Positions 17,354-29,600 of a stretch of DNA of 64,000 nucleotides are shown in pieces. The stretch comes from Pycnococcus provasolii (Eukaryota; Chlorophyta; Pseudoscourfieldiophyceae; Pseudoscourfieldiales): NCBI GenBank assembly GCA_049487715.1, contig CP150563.1:558001-622000 (forward strand), in the 5' to 3' direction. Position 1 is the first letter of the stretch. Each line of letters begins with the position of its first letter. A program made the translations under genes and the position numbers. The notes beneath the pieces are model-generated. The model saw nothing but the letters and a program-made list of their open reading frames with translations, was not told where the DNA came from and searched no databases.

Positions 17354-20300
17354 ATGGGGACGACGTCCGACGCTGAACACACGACGTCCGTACCCGCGTC
17401 CGACTCGTCGGCCGCGCTCGCGCCGAGGATTGCTGTCGCGGAGAAGCAGTGCAACGAACTGAGAGACCTGCGCGTGCGCATGCTCGAGGAAAAGGCGGCG
17501 CGAGCTGACGCGGAACGCGCAAAGGCGCTCGCACAACTCAAGCAAATCAAGGAGGACTTCAGGTACAACGTCAAGCTCGTCGAAGAGCGTGACGCAGAAC
17601 TCGCGAGGTGGGAGACGAACGGAGCGGCACTCAGGCAGCAGTTGGACGCGTCCAGGGCGGCGCTCGAGGAGGCGAACGCGGCGCTGCTAGAAGCGCAGAG
17701 CGACGCCAGGACGTCGACGTCGAGGCTCGCGGAGGCGGAGCAGTACTACCAAAGGAGGCTGGGGGAGCTGCGCACCGCACTCGACGATAGCAGATTCACC
17801 GCGAGCGAAAACGCGCTCAAAGCCAGGGAAGAAATCGAGAAGGAAAGGAGAATGTGAGCGAGAAAGGTGCAGGCGAGCGCGGACGAGCTATCTGCAGTGC
17901 GCACTGAAATGGCACAAAACCACGACGAGGTGGTGCGCAAGATGCAGATGCAACACGCCGCGGAGATGGACGCGCTGACAGCAGATCGCGATCGCGCATT
18001 CAGGCGCGCCGAAACGGCCGAAGCGGCGGAAAAGAAGGCGAGCGAGGAGAGCGCGGAGGCTGCCGCGAGGTGCTCCGAGGCTGAAAAGAATGAGCGAGAT
18101 CTGGAGAGACAGCTCGCGCAGGTGACGTTCGAACGCGACAATGCGCAGCGCGAGACGGCGAATGCACAGGCGAGCTTCTCAAGGAAGAGGCAGGAGGCTG
18201 ACGACGCGAGGTCTATGCAGGTGGCGAGCTTCCAGGCACGACTCGGCGAGGAGGCGGCGAAGGTTGCGAGCATGGAGGCGGCGCTCGAGCAGGCGAGGCT
18301 GGAGGTGGCGAGCAATGCCAAGGCGGAGAAGGAGAGACACCTCGTCGCGCAAACGCATCTGCTGGGGCAGGTAGATGACCTCCACAAGCAGCTGCGCAAG
18401 GCGGCGGAGGATGCGGAGCGCCGTGTCGCGGATGTTCGCGCTGAGCTGCGCAGTTCTGACGAGGCGCGTGCAAAGGCGGAGGCAGCTGCAGAGGCAGCCT
18501 CAGATGGCGCGGAGCACGCGGTTCGTATGGCAAAGGCGACTGCGGTGCAGGGAGTGCGCGAGGTGGAGGAGCGCGTGTGGGCTCGCGACGAGGAGATCAG
18601 ATCTCTCAAGGCGAAGCTGGAGCGCATGAAGGAGACAATAGCGCAACGACGCAACGACCTTGTTGCTTGCGAACGCAAGTTGGAGGAGAGCGACCAGGAA
18701 AGAGCGGCGCTGCGTGCCAGGCTGCAGGCAAGTGGCGGTGCTCCCGTCAGCGCTGCGCATGCCCTTGATGGACAAAGCCGGCAAGAAGCTATTGTAGCTC
18801 CGACGGCAAGTGGTAGCATCGGCGCCCAGCCTCGCTATGGCAACAACAACAACAACAACAGAAACAGCTCCAATGCTGCGGAAGATGCGCCCATGCAAAA
18901 CGTCAGTTATCATCATACCGCGGCCCCTGGAACTCACGAAACGGCAACTGGCACGGTGTCGGCTGCGCAAACACCGCGCCACCTCGTTTACTCAAGAGAG
19001 CCAAACACATCCTCGGGTGAGATATCCCGAGAGTGCAGCGGCAAGCGATTCGCAGCAGACGACGACTCATCCTCAGGCAGGTCACGCAAGAGCCGCACCG
19101 GAACCCTCTACATCCGGTCATCCTCAGGTCATCCTGAGCAACCCTCAGCATACTGGATCTGTCTCGGGAGCAGTGCCACCTGCAGTAGGTGGCGGAACGG
19201 CACCAGTACCTCCGCAGACGTACTATACTCATCACACAGGATTCGTCTCGGGAGCAGCGATACCTAGCGCGGTAGGCGGCGCGGCAGCCATGCCCCAGCA
19301 GACCATCATCCCGAATGCCGGGGCAAGCACTAGGCATCCCGATTCGCAGGCTAGAATTCCGGCGGAAGCACCCTCCTCATTTGCGGGCCAGACGGCTCAT
19401 TACCCCGCTCATCGCGCACCCAACCAGCCTGGCGTGTCGCCTCTCACCCTCCCGTCAGATCATCGCACGCCCGATCGTGGCAACATTTCAGACTCGTCTC
19501 CGCTGCAGAGCCCAGGCGATTTCACTGTGCCAAGCTTGCGCTCAAGCTTCGAGATGTCGCCTGTGCCACCCGCACCCGCGCCGAGTGGGGGTGCCTCAGC
19601 ATATCAGACGAAACAGCAAAAGCTGCTTCAGGAAGAGAATGAGAAACTGCGCGAGAGTGTGGCAATGATGCGAGCGGAGATGGAGCGACTTATTAATGTT
19701 GGCAACATCCAGAGCGAGGCGACGCCATCGCCCGCCGTGAATGAGCAGACGCCGCCTCCGCAGCCCACGAATGCCACGCTCGACGCGATGGCTCAGCTCA
19801 ATCTGATCAAGACCGAGCTTCGTCAGCTGCGATCTCAGCACACCTTGGGCAGAACTTCCAGCGGTGCAAGTCCAGCGGACGCTGCCACCGACGGCGGCAC
19901 CTCAACCGTTGGTGACAGCGGCCCACGATCTGCCAGGCCCGCTGAGACACCTGCGGCACCTGCGGCACCTGCACCCGCGGTGGCGACACACGCGCCTGCA
20001 TCCTACGCACCAGCTGATGCAGACATGATTACCCCGCATTCGCAGGCGGCACGTCCAGCTGCTTGGGCGATGCCAGATGACACGCATGTTGCCTACGCCG
20101 GTGGCCTTCCTACCGAATCACCGAATCACGCCGCGGCGGCACATTTGAGGCACGAGCTAAATCAGATGCACACGAATAATCGCCACGTTTCCGCCGAGCG
20201 CGATCGCCTGCTTGCAGCAAATAACCGCCTGCGCGCGGAATTGACTGGTGTTTTCCAGGCTGCAGCAACGGGAAGTGGCGAGGCTGCAGCATTGCATAAC

Positions 20301-20654
20301 AACATATCCAATGCCACTTCGGCTGACCATCGTGCCGCGGCGTCGGCTGCCGACGACGCGAGAAAGCATCGTACGGACCGTCTGGTGAAAGGCTTGGCAA
20401 CCATCTACAAAAGTCCCTTGAAAGAGCCACCAACGACGACGGAGGAGGAGCTGACGCTCGAGGGTCACGGAACGGCGCCAGAGCCTCGCGTTCCTTCGCG
20501 CCCATTATCCGCGAGTGCACGTGGCACAGCGTCTCAAAGAGAAAAGCTGGCGGCCATTGCAAGGAAGCGAGTTCAGGAGCAGGAGCTGAAGGCTGGTCGT
20601 GGTCCGGTGGACTACAACGCGCTTAGGAAGAGCCAGGAGGCTGCAAAGGCGTGA
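17354..20654 (+). CDS. Coiled-coil protein gene with one in-frame TGA and a probable short intron
   Basis: From ATG 17354 (MGTTSDAEHTTSVPASDSS) the product is a long heptad-rich coiled coil. At 17855-17857 the frame meets TGA (reading EIEKERRM, stop, ARKVQASADELSA) and then continues in the same frame as uninterrupted coiled coil to about 18770. A Ser/Asn-rich linker follows. At 19017 a GTGAGA donor and an acceptor ending at 19080 define a possible 64-nt intron that restores the reading to the third frame (HARAAPEPSTSGHPQ). That frame then runs to 20654 with a Pro/Gly-rich linker (SVSGAVPPAVGGGTAPVPP), a second coiled coil (KLLQEENEKLRESVAMMRAEM) and a basic C-terminus. The frame also extends upstream to 16847, but that part is low-complexity. 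No family is recognised beyond coiled coil. The TGA may be a sequencing error, a pseudogenising mutation or a readthrough site. Confidence 0.6.
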
Positions 20655-20760
20655 CGACGTCGGCAGAGAATCCAAATGTTACTAACTACACTATTTTTTT
20701 TCCACCTCACCTTGGTAGAAATCTTCGAAATCACCGGCGCCACGTGCAAACGCTGCGCTG

Positions 20761-20849
20761 CTGAATGGCGCCGCTGAATGGGCTCAATGGTGTGAATGGA
20801 CGACCATTGGACCGAAGGAAAATCACATTCCATCACTGAATGAGCGTTC
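20761..20849 (-). repeat. Dispersed 3'-flank element, copy C
   Basis: Read on the minus strand it begins 13 nt after the POLA2 stop: CGCTCATTCAGTGATGGAAT, then GTCGTCCATTCACACCATT, then GCCCATTCAGCGGCGCCATT. It aligns over its length with the copy at 46661, lacking an internal CACTTTCACCATTC-type block. It has the same orientation as the gene it follows. Confidence 0.85.
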
Positions 20850-20862
20850 ATAGTTGGAGACG

Positions 20863-22833
20863 TTACACGCGAATGATGCGCACAGTCAAACGCTCCCGAA
20901 CGGGTGTTTCGCCTGCGCTGACCATGATTCGCGCGTACGAACCACCGCCTGTGCCACGTGCCGTACGGCCTGGATTCACGGCAAGAACACTCGAATTTGC
21001 GCTTGGCACGATGCCACCCACACTCGCCTCAGTCTCTGCCTTCGCATCCCCAGCCACCGCGACGGGCAGCAGTGCCGACGCGTCAACAGCCTTGGCAAGC
21101 GGCGCGAGGTCGGATGGCATTAGCAGCACATCGACGTCGCCTGAAATCTGAGCTTTCTCTTCTGCCATCGCCACGTCGAGTGGTAGTCCTGCCATTCGCG
21201 GTGACGGGAAAATGGGATACGCGAGTCGCTGCGAAATGCAGTGAGCTGCCAGCCTTGCCAGTCGGTCAGCGCCAGCTCCGTAGCCGCGGCCAAGCTCCGC
21301 TCCCGCAAGGTGCTTCATGGCATCCACGCTGCTAACGGCGATGCGAAGTCCTTCCACGTCAAGCGTCGCCGGATTGGGCGCCGCGACTGCGCCTTCCACC
21401 TTACCCTCCTCCATGGGCGGCTGGGGGAAGACGAACGGCTCGCAGACGTCGCGCACCGAAGGGATCACGATGACAGTCGTCTGCGCGTTTTTCTCTGTAA
21501 ACGCCTCGATCATTGCCCTGGGTTTGGCTGCAAACAGCTCTTCGAAGGTGATTGGCAGCGTATTCCCTGCGACGCTCGGGTGCTCCGCGTCGACAAACGG
21601 GCCGACGAGAACGAGAGCATCCACCTCGTTGCTCTGTCCATCGAACTGAGCGAGCAGCTCCTCGAGCGGTTCGTACGAAGAGTCACACGTGCACGTGAAT
21701 GGCCCGCTGGCGACGGCGATGCGCGCTCCTCCGGGGCAGCGTGGCTTGTCGTCGTTGGCGGTGGCATCGCCGTCGGCACCGTCGCTGTCCATTTTGACCG
21801 CCTCGTCGCCGGTGGATGGCAGCGCCATGCTCTCGACGCATGAGACGAGCCTGGTGGCGACGAGCGTGAATCCGCTCAGGTTGAATCCTTCGACGTACAC
21901 CACCTGTCCAGGGAAGAGGCTGATTTTGTCGAGGCTGCTGACGTCGAGCTTGACGCGCGCACCTGAGCTGGTCTTAACGTCACCCTCGAGCATGAGGCTG
22001 TTTTCGTTGAGTCGTCCGCCGTTGGCACCCTCGGCGTCGATGCATATGCGCCCGACGACGCGAACGAGCGTTTGTCTCGCGGCGCCGACGGGGTCGAGCT
22101 TGACGCGCGCACCCTCTTCCCCTTCATCGGGCACAAGTCGTTCCTTGACACGCTCTGCGAATCGCCGGATGCGCGTGTCGATGGCGTTCGCGCGATCTTC
22201 GACTTTTTCGTACATGTACCGCGCGCTGCTCTCCTTCGCTTTCTTTTCGTTTGCGTCCACGACAAGCACGACGGGCGCTTTGGAGACACTGCCTGCGTCG
22301 TTGCTTCCATACGTCGCGAGTTCCTTTCCCGGCTCCGTTCGTGTTTTGAAGGCGGACTGCTGCCCTGAGCTTTTCCTGTCCTGGTCGATGAGTTTGATGG
22401 CGTCCGTAGGCGTCATGGGCGTGAGCTGCGCGACAGAGGCGGCAGTTTTCTTCGCGCCGTACGCTGCGGGCGTGTTGGGCAGTTCCGCGTCGATTGCGAT
22501 CGCGACGGCGGAAGCGCCTTTGATTGCTGATGACGCGCCGAATGCGTTTTTATTCTTCAAGGCTGCTGCGACAGGCGTTTTCGGCAAGGTTCTCTTGGCT
22601 TGCATTCTCATGAGTTGTGCCGCGAGCGCGTCAATGCGAGCGTCTGTGAGTGCGGTATCCCACGCGGACGTGATTGCGAGCGATTCGTATTCGTCGACGA
22701 GTAAGGAGGGGGAGAGGGAGTAGTTGACGCAGAGCGAGAGGAGCTTGGACGCGAGCAGAGGCGACGTGATGGAGTAGTCGCGCGATGTGAACACAACGCG
22801 CACGGCGTCGACCGTCGTCGACACCATGGCCAT
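20863..22833 (-). CDS. POLA2: DNA polymerase alpha subunit B (primase complex regulatory subunit)
   Basis: 656 codons. B subunit of the DNA polymerase alpha-primase complex, nuclear, which tethers Pol1 to primase during initiation. A small N-terminal helical domain is followed by a Ser/Thr/Ala-rich linker (about 95-190). The OB fold (about 250-350) contains GARVKLDVSSLDKISLFPGQ and VVYVEGFNLSGFTLVATRLV. The inactivated calcineurin-like phosphoesterase domain (about 385-640) contains ARIAVASGPFTCTCDSSYEP, DALVLVGPFVDAEHP, VIVIPSVRDVCEPFVFPQPP and, near the C-terminus, SVLAVNPGRTARGTGGGSYA. The length is slightly above the human protein (598). The frame is open upstream to 22989, but the ATG at 22833 (MAMVSTTVDAVRVVF) starts the conserved region; the ATG at 22827 is also possible. 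A copy of the dispersed element follows the stop. Confidence 0.92.
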   Translation of the reverse strand: MAMVSTTVDAVRVVFTSRDYSITSPLLASKLLSLCVNYSLSPSLLVDEYESLAITSAWDTALTDARIDALAAQLMRMQAKRTLPKTPVAAALKNKNAFGASSAIKGASAVAIAIDAELPNTPAAYGAKKTAASVAQLTPMTPTDAIKLIDQDRKSSGQQSAFKTRTEPGKELATYGSNDAGSVSKAPVVLVVDANEKKAKESSARYMYEKVEDRANAIDTRIRRFAERVKERLVPDEGEEGARVKLDPVGAARQTLVRVVGRICIDAEGANGGRLNENSLMLEGDVKTSSGARVKLDVSSLDKISLFPGQVVYVEGFNLSGFTLVATRLVSCVESMALPSTGDEAVKMDSDGADGDATANDDKPRCPGGARIAVASGPFTCTCDSSYEPLEELLAQFDGQSNEVDALVLVGPFVDAEHPSVAGNTLPITFEELFAAKPRAMIEAFTEKNAQTTVIVIPSVRDVCEPFVFPQPPMEEGKVEGAVAAPNPATLDVEGLRIAVSSVDAMKHLAGAELGRGYGAGADRLARLAAHCISQRLAYPIFPSPRMAGLPLDVAMAEEKAQISGDVDVLLMPSDLAPLAKAVDASALLPVAVAGDAKAETEASVGGIVPSANSSVLAVNPGRTARGTGGGSYARIMVSAGETPVRERLTVRIIRV

Positions 22834-23602
22834 GGGGGACGTGGGTTCGGATTTGAAAACAATATTGGAAGGGCCCCGGGGAAAAAGAGGGAACAAGCAG
22901 AGGGGGAGGCGGAACTCCAAATGGGAGGGGGGTGCGGTGCGCGCGAAAACCCAAACCGATCTCCCAAGGGTTCGGGAACGGATCCCCAAAGAACATTTGG
23001 GATTTCCACTTTTTTGGTTCGGGTTTTTCGGATTCCTCCCAATGATTGGATTCTTCGCGTCCGGGGTTATTAGGGCCCCAGCTTACGCTTAAGGTTAGAA
23101 GAGCTCTTCTTGTGCTCGCTTACTATACTGTAGACTATGTTTTGTTTACCCTTTTTATTAACCTGTAAGAAGATGTCCAGGTCTAATTCAAGCTGAAACC
23201 GTGAAACGTGTCTCTAATTCTATCTGCGCCTTTCTGTTTGTTATGATCTTTCATTTGTCTTTGTTGTTTACTAAGTACTACCTACGAAGGAAATAGGAGC
23301 GAAGGATGGCACAGCCTTACCGTCGTCAGGCGACGTCAGCGGTCAGCGCAAGAACCACCGACCGGGGCCGGGACCCCCGCGTCTTCGTCTTCGTCTGTCT
23401 TCGACGACAACCTAAAATCACAATCACCAAAGTCACAATCAGGAACTACTGTACAAACCGGGCACGGAAGTGGGTCCACCTGACCTTCATGTAAAGCGAA
23501 CTATGGCAGCGTGCGATTTTTTTAAACAAAAACAAAAAGCTTGATTAGAAAAAAGCTTCTTCCATTTGGGCCATTGTTCTGCTTCTCTTCCTGCCACCTC
23601 AC
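22834..23602. other. Spacer between POLA2 and the giant channel gene
   Basis: Holds the POLA2 upstream region (GC-rich, 22834-23060), a 14-bp perfect palindrome AGAAGAGCTCTTCT (23097-23110) and an AT-rich middle (23120-23290). No gene is recognised. The 62-codon frame at 23306 is not convincing. Confidence 0.5.
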
Positions 23603-26600
23603 TCAAGTGCCTCCCATTTTCACCACGTCGCGCATCATCTGATGCTTCGTTGCTCTCCTCCTCTTCTTCTGAGCGCGCGCTACGGAGAGGTCCATCACCG
23701 ACCATTGAGGGTTCTGCCTCAGCGTCTCAAGTGCATCTTGCCCCTTTTTGTCAACGCCAGATTTGCCAATAAAGAGTGACCTCCACGCCGTCTTCACCAC
23801 CTTCCAAGGGCGCGTGGCTGTATTCGATAGCTGGCGCTTAAGCAACGCCAGACCACCGACACCGCGCGGCATGAGCCCAGAAGTTCGCAACTGAACCACC
23901 GTTTCTTCGAACGTCAACGACAAAACGATCATATCCGCGCTCACCGCATACATGCCCTTCGCGGTGTCGCGCGCGCGCTTGAGTACTGCCATGGCAAGTG
24001 CTCTGCCGAACGACCGATCGAACTCTGTGCCAGGACGCCAGCCGAGGTCGTGCGTAATGCGCTCGGCAAGTCTCGAGCACGCATCGCGATCGATTTCATC
24101 TCCAACTGCCTGCTGCACCCTGCTGCGCGCAAGGCGTGCTCTGTTCTCCCTACTCGTGAAGTCGTACAGGATATCGCTGAAGCTCCTTGTTGCGGTCGAC
24201 CTAAACTCGTGAAGTCTACCCAACAGCTCACCGAGCGCCACGGGCCCAATTAGGCCAAGAATTGGCACAACGAGTTCCTGGCGGCGATTGAGGACATTCA
24301 TGCGCAAGTAACGAGCCGCGTCGCTTTGCAGCCCCTCGCGTCGTATGTTCCCTGCCGTCATCGAGCTGGCGGCTATCGCATGTGCTTCATTGGCAACGCC
24401 TTCAGAATCACCGCCGGCATTCGATACGATTGATTCAAGTATCTCCATGGCACGCGCGCGTGCGTGAGGTGTGCTCGGCTCCTCCGCCAACATGACGTCG
24501 GAAGATTCGGCAGCATACGTCAAACCTGCATTCGTGGCAAAAGCTCGCAACCCCCTGCCTGGATGAAGCCATCGCGAATTTCTCGAAAACAAGTACGCGG
24601 ACGTGTTCTTCCAGCCAATGGAGTAAAACAAAGCACTTGCGTGATCCCGCAAGCTGTCAAGAATGCCATTCGTAGTCATCGCGCGCATTGCAACTCGCTC
24701 GTGCACCGTTTCATTCTGCTTGGCAAAGCGCGCATTTGCTGACCGACGAGAAATCTCATCAGAAAAGTAATCCAGAAGGACCGCTACTATGAATTGCATC
24801 AGCAGGAATGCAGTCGCGATCGGAAAGAAGATTCGCACCATTGCGACGCCGGCAATTTCGGAAGCACTCATGAGCCGACCCCTGTCCACGCCCATTACAT
24901 TTCGATATACCAAGCCTGAGGTATCTCCAATCTGATATTCTGCTAGAGCCGCGATGGCATTTTTTGCACGAGCGTACGGTTCGAATTGGTCACCAATCAA
25001 GAGGTGAAGAGCGTATGCGCACAGCGTCGTGAACATCATCATCAATGCGACAAGTAGCCCCATTTCCGGTAGAGCACGCTTTGTTGTGTGCAAAAATGTG
25101 TACACGCCAGGAATTCTCATGAGTAGCCGAGCGACATTAGCAGCGATTCCAAGAAAGATGGGCGTCTGTAGTCCGAGGTATACTCCATTGAGTAAAATCA
25201 TTTTGTCGCATTTCTCAAGGAGCTGCAAGTACTGATCACGCTCAGATGTATCCGACGGTAGAGTGTGCCGAAATGCACCGCGCGGATAGCCTTCGATTGG
25301 AGGCTGAGGTGGTGCATCGCGCTTCAGGAGCAGAGGACGCGCCGTGGCTGATCCATCTCCATCGTACCAGCGATAGCTCGGCTCATACGTGAAGCCCTGC
25401 ACGTAGGTAAAATAGTAGGACAACTGCACGCAACTGCCTGCCAGCAAGAATAGAGGAATGGAAATTTTAAGCCCCTCCACGATGAGAATCCACATGTCAA
25501 CCACGAAGCGTCTCCTCACGATGTGCTGGCGAAGTCGTAGAACGACGGAGTCGTAGAATAATGAGGCAAACTTGCGCGCACTGCGCGCCGAATTGATGCA
25601 CAGGACAATTGCTATGACAAGGATAACAATCTCCGCGGTGAAAAGCAGCGAATTCGCCACGGAGCCGTCGAGGAAGTCTGTTAACGGAATTGGCCAAGCA
25701 GCGGTTGTCGCGCTAATCTCACCGTGCGAATTCACATCCATTCGAACACGCACGTCAACGAGCACCTGTGCCTGCTCGTTGTGGAGGAGCACGCGGATGT
25801 TGACAGAAGTAGTTTGGCGATCGACGAAGCGAGCCAGATAGAGGTACGAGAGAAGACGATGCGCACGATCTTCCATTAACGTTCCGTCGAGGTAAACGTC
25901 GAAAAGTGCACTTTCCAGGTCAACATCCAAGAAATCTTCGCAAGATGACTTTCCCACGCAACCATCGTAGCCTCGGCTAAAAAATGCGTAGGGGATGTCC
26001 GGTGCTGCAAGCTCGGATGTGTTGTAAAAGGCGCTTCGCATGGTCCGCAAAGCGGGGTCGTAGAGACCGCTGGGATAACGGCTGGAGAGACCGGCCACAT
26101 CATATGGCATGTCAAGGCGTGTGTAGAATGGGTCATATCCGAACGCCGCTGTCGCCTCGCTAGAGCAAACTGCATCCGGAAAGAGCTCCTGAAAGCGCCA
26201 TTGCACACTGGATTTTTGCCCAACCATATTTGACGCCTGTCGGCCGCGGCATCCCGCGTCACGAGATGCACGAGTCTGCGTAATGAGAACTCCACCCACG
26301 ACTCGTAAACGAGGCACCGCGCCAAGCGTGCGCGGTCGATTGTATCCTGAGTGATTCACAAGCCGAAGGTCGTCAGTAGAAAGCTCTGACTGCATGTATC
26401 CAGCAAAACTTTCATCTGGCATGTTTCCTGCTTTCAGCGACTCACGCGCAACTACGCCACTGCGCGATGACGACTTTGCGCGCAGAAGTCGCCTTGCCAC
26501 GGTGGAGTGCAATTGCCGGCGCGCTTTATCAGTACTATTCGTTGCACTGTTTATGGAAGGCTCATCTCCTTGATTCTGTAGCCGAGGAACCGAATCGCCA

Positions 26601-29600
26601 ATACTGTAGTACACATGCCGTGCGCCATTCGCACCGCGGCACTCCGTCGGAGTGTTTGGGGCAATTCCGCTCGTCTCAGATACGGCGGTGAATGCTGCTT
26701 GAAGCGTCGCCTGCAACTGGTCGCCACGAGTCTGCACCTGATAGGTATTGCTTGCGATTGATGACGCCACAAATGTTGCATTCTCAGTTACTGCTTGTGT
26801 TTGTGCGAGCAGATCGAAAGCTTCAGTCGCCGATGCTGAGATCCCACCATGCCCCGTACGTGACACGTCCACGCCCTCGTCAAAGAATGTGGCTAAGGTT
26901 CCAGCAACGGCGCTCAAGCTACCAGTTGCGCTGTCGCCGTCTGCTGTGCCGTCAATCATCTCCAGAGTCATATTCGTTGCAACCATCATTTGGTTCGAAA
27001 ATTCGTCGGCTGTGATCGATACCGCCTTCACACGCGCACTCTGCGCCCACAAGCCATTTGGATCCGCACTCTCCACCTCGGCAAGGTGAAACGCAAAATC
27101 GAGCAGGACGTCCGTGTCAATGCCTTCGGCATATGGATGTCGATTGCTACCGCTCCGTCGACTCGCACCGTACTGCTCCGGTCGGAGCGGGCCGCCGTCG
27201 CTGTATGCACGAACAACAGCCACCTGCAAATGAGCCGCAAGTCCGTCCATGCGGCGTCCGAGCGCTGGGTCTTGCTCGCACTTGTGAATGCGCACCCGCC
27301 CCGTCGGCAAGGCAAGCAACGAAGACACGCTGGATCGAACGCGAGAACTGTCTGGCGTTCGTGGATCGAGCAGGAGACTGCAGTTTCCCCTCGTGTACAT
27401 CCGATACATCTCCTGCCATCCCTGCAACACCTCAATCTCAATCGCAGTGTCACCCTCTCCAACATTACCTTCATTATCGACAGCCGAGAAGAAAAAGCGA
27501 TACACACCTGGCTCACAGAGTCCTGATGCGAGAACACCTGGTGCGCACTCATCTCTAGGATTGTTAACTAGAAGCGTGGAGGTCACTTTTTCTGCATCGG
27601 AACTGTCCCGAGCCATTGCGGCACACTGTGGAAAGTATTCATTCACCAATGCTCCCGTGCATGGGGCAACGGGGCTTGCCGCACTACCACGAATGTCCGA
27701 CGGGTTCCAGGGCGTTTGCCCGTACACAAAACCGAAGGGCATTTCGTCTCGTGGCGGCGTTCTCCATTCGACGACTGGCCCGGCGAAAGAGCTTGTGTCG
27801 TCAAATCGCAGGGAAGGCGGGAGACTGCTGTCGTCAGCCAGAAGCTCGACTACACTGCAAGCGGCATTCTCACACCGTCCCGCGGGTGAGTTTGCCGGAC
27901 ACCAGTGCTGTCCTTCCGGACATGGCTCATCGATCATGACGGTGCGTGTCGTTGACGCGTGCAAACCTTCCGTACTAAATGCGACAAACGTGATGCTGAA
28001 TGCCGTGCCCACCGGCGCCGACGTGTTGACACAGCTGTGGACACCCTTGCGCCATAGCTCGTGCCCTGGACACCCAAAAGGCATACACGACTCTGGAGGG
28101 CAAACGAGAAGTGAGTCGGCAAGACTCTCTCCCATCGCGCCAAGCGCAAGACTTCCTTCATCACATGGCACGAGGTCTGACGAAAACTGCCCGGAAGCGC
28201 ATGACGTGTACTCGATGAAGCGGGGTATTTTCAAAATCGACGAACCAAGTAGGGTGACGTTTGGCGGCATCGGCGGGGCAGTGAACTCCACAGCCTCGTC
28301 AATCTCAGTAACTATATCTGCTTCGCAAGGCATGCCCTCAGGAACGCACGTCACACCGTCCCTGCATCGCACTTTACCTGCTTCACACTGCACGACAATC
28401 ACGACTTTGCGCACAACACGAGCCCTTTGACCAGCACTATCGGTAACGCTGAACTCAATCTCGTACTCGCCTGGATAGTCCGAGCCGCTAATTGCACATC
28501 CGGCAAGGCCCTCATCCTGGAAGCTTCGATCACATGCCCTGACGTAAGGCGTGAGATCACCGTCCGTCGAATCAAAAGCCTTCACCCCGCGATCGCAACG
28601 CGCGGACACAGCAAGACCCTCAACGCACTTGGCATATCCACTTCCCTCAATCTCGAGTCTCTCGTCTCCAACCAGTGTGATGGTCGGTGGCTTGTCTTTC
28701 ACAATCTCAGTGGGTAAGTGTACAAGCTGAACTGTGGTCGGTTTGCTCACAACGCAATAACCATCCAAAGGGCAGCTTCCATCGTCGCAAGTCGCCTCGC
28801 CAGCACAAAGCGAGGTTACGGTGATCCATCGCTGCACCTCCTCAGCACGAACGCCTGCAAGATCTTTGCATGTGTAGCGAATCACAAACGGATCGATGGT
28901 TGGATTTCTTGAGTCCACTGCAGATTCGCCGAACACGCTCACCCTGTCGCTAATGTCGCCATCCGTTTGATCCAAGCATACGTATCCAGGATCCCTGTAC
29001 ACCTGACCTTGTAGAATCTCCTCTTGAAGAACGAGAGTGCCATCCGTGGTGCGAGCCATGAACGAGCCCTCTTTCATCCCAATAAGCAAAACTCGCGGTG
29101 GTATGGCGTCAGCCAAAATTGATGCCGCAGGGATTGAGGCATTCTTAGCGTCAGGGTCTACTGCAAATGATAGACCTACACATACGCCAAAAATACTGCA
29201 TGTTGGTTGAGTGTCATCATCATCAACATCATTGGTACTTGGGCAAACCTCTTCAAGGCGACCAGATGCAATCGATGCAGCTGCACACGGGCTGTCGGAA
29301 ACGTGCACGCGCCGCTGCAACTGTATGCGGTTGAGAGACCGATCAATGCATTCGTACGTAAGTATATATGGGCGATCCGGCAGCGTAGCATATGCCGTAT
29401 TTACTGCAGACAGGCCATCAGGCTCGGGAACAGCAATGGAGCCATCCACGTTGTCGACACATGTCGCGCCACTATCGACATAGTCAGTATTGAGTGGCAC
29501 AACCACCTCCACAGGTCCGATGAGCTTAAGGATGGGGATGCTGGAATCAGGAGGCGGTGGTGGGGGTGATATATTGGGCGGTGGTGCAGGTAGCGTCTCG

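Noticed and set aside
17855-17857. Selenocysteine codon
   Set aside because: No redox or selenoprotein family context and no SECIS-like element was recognised; other explanations are simpler.
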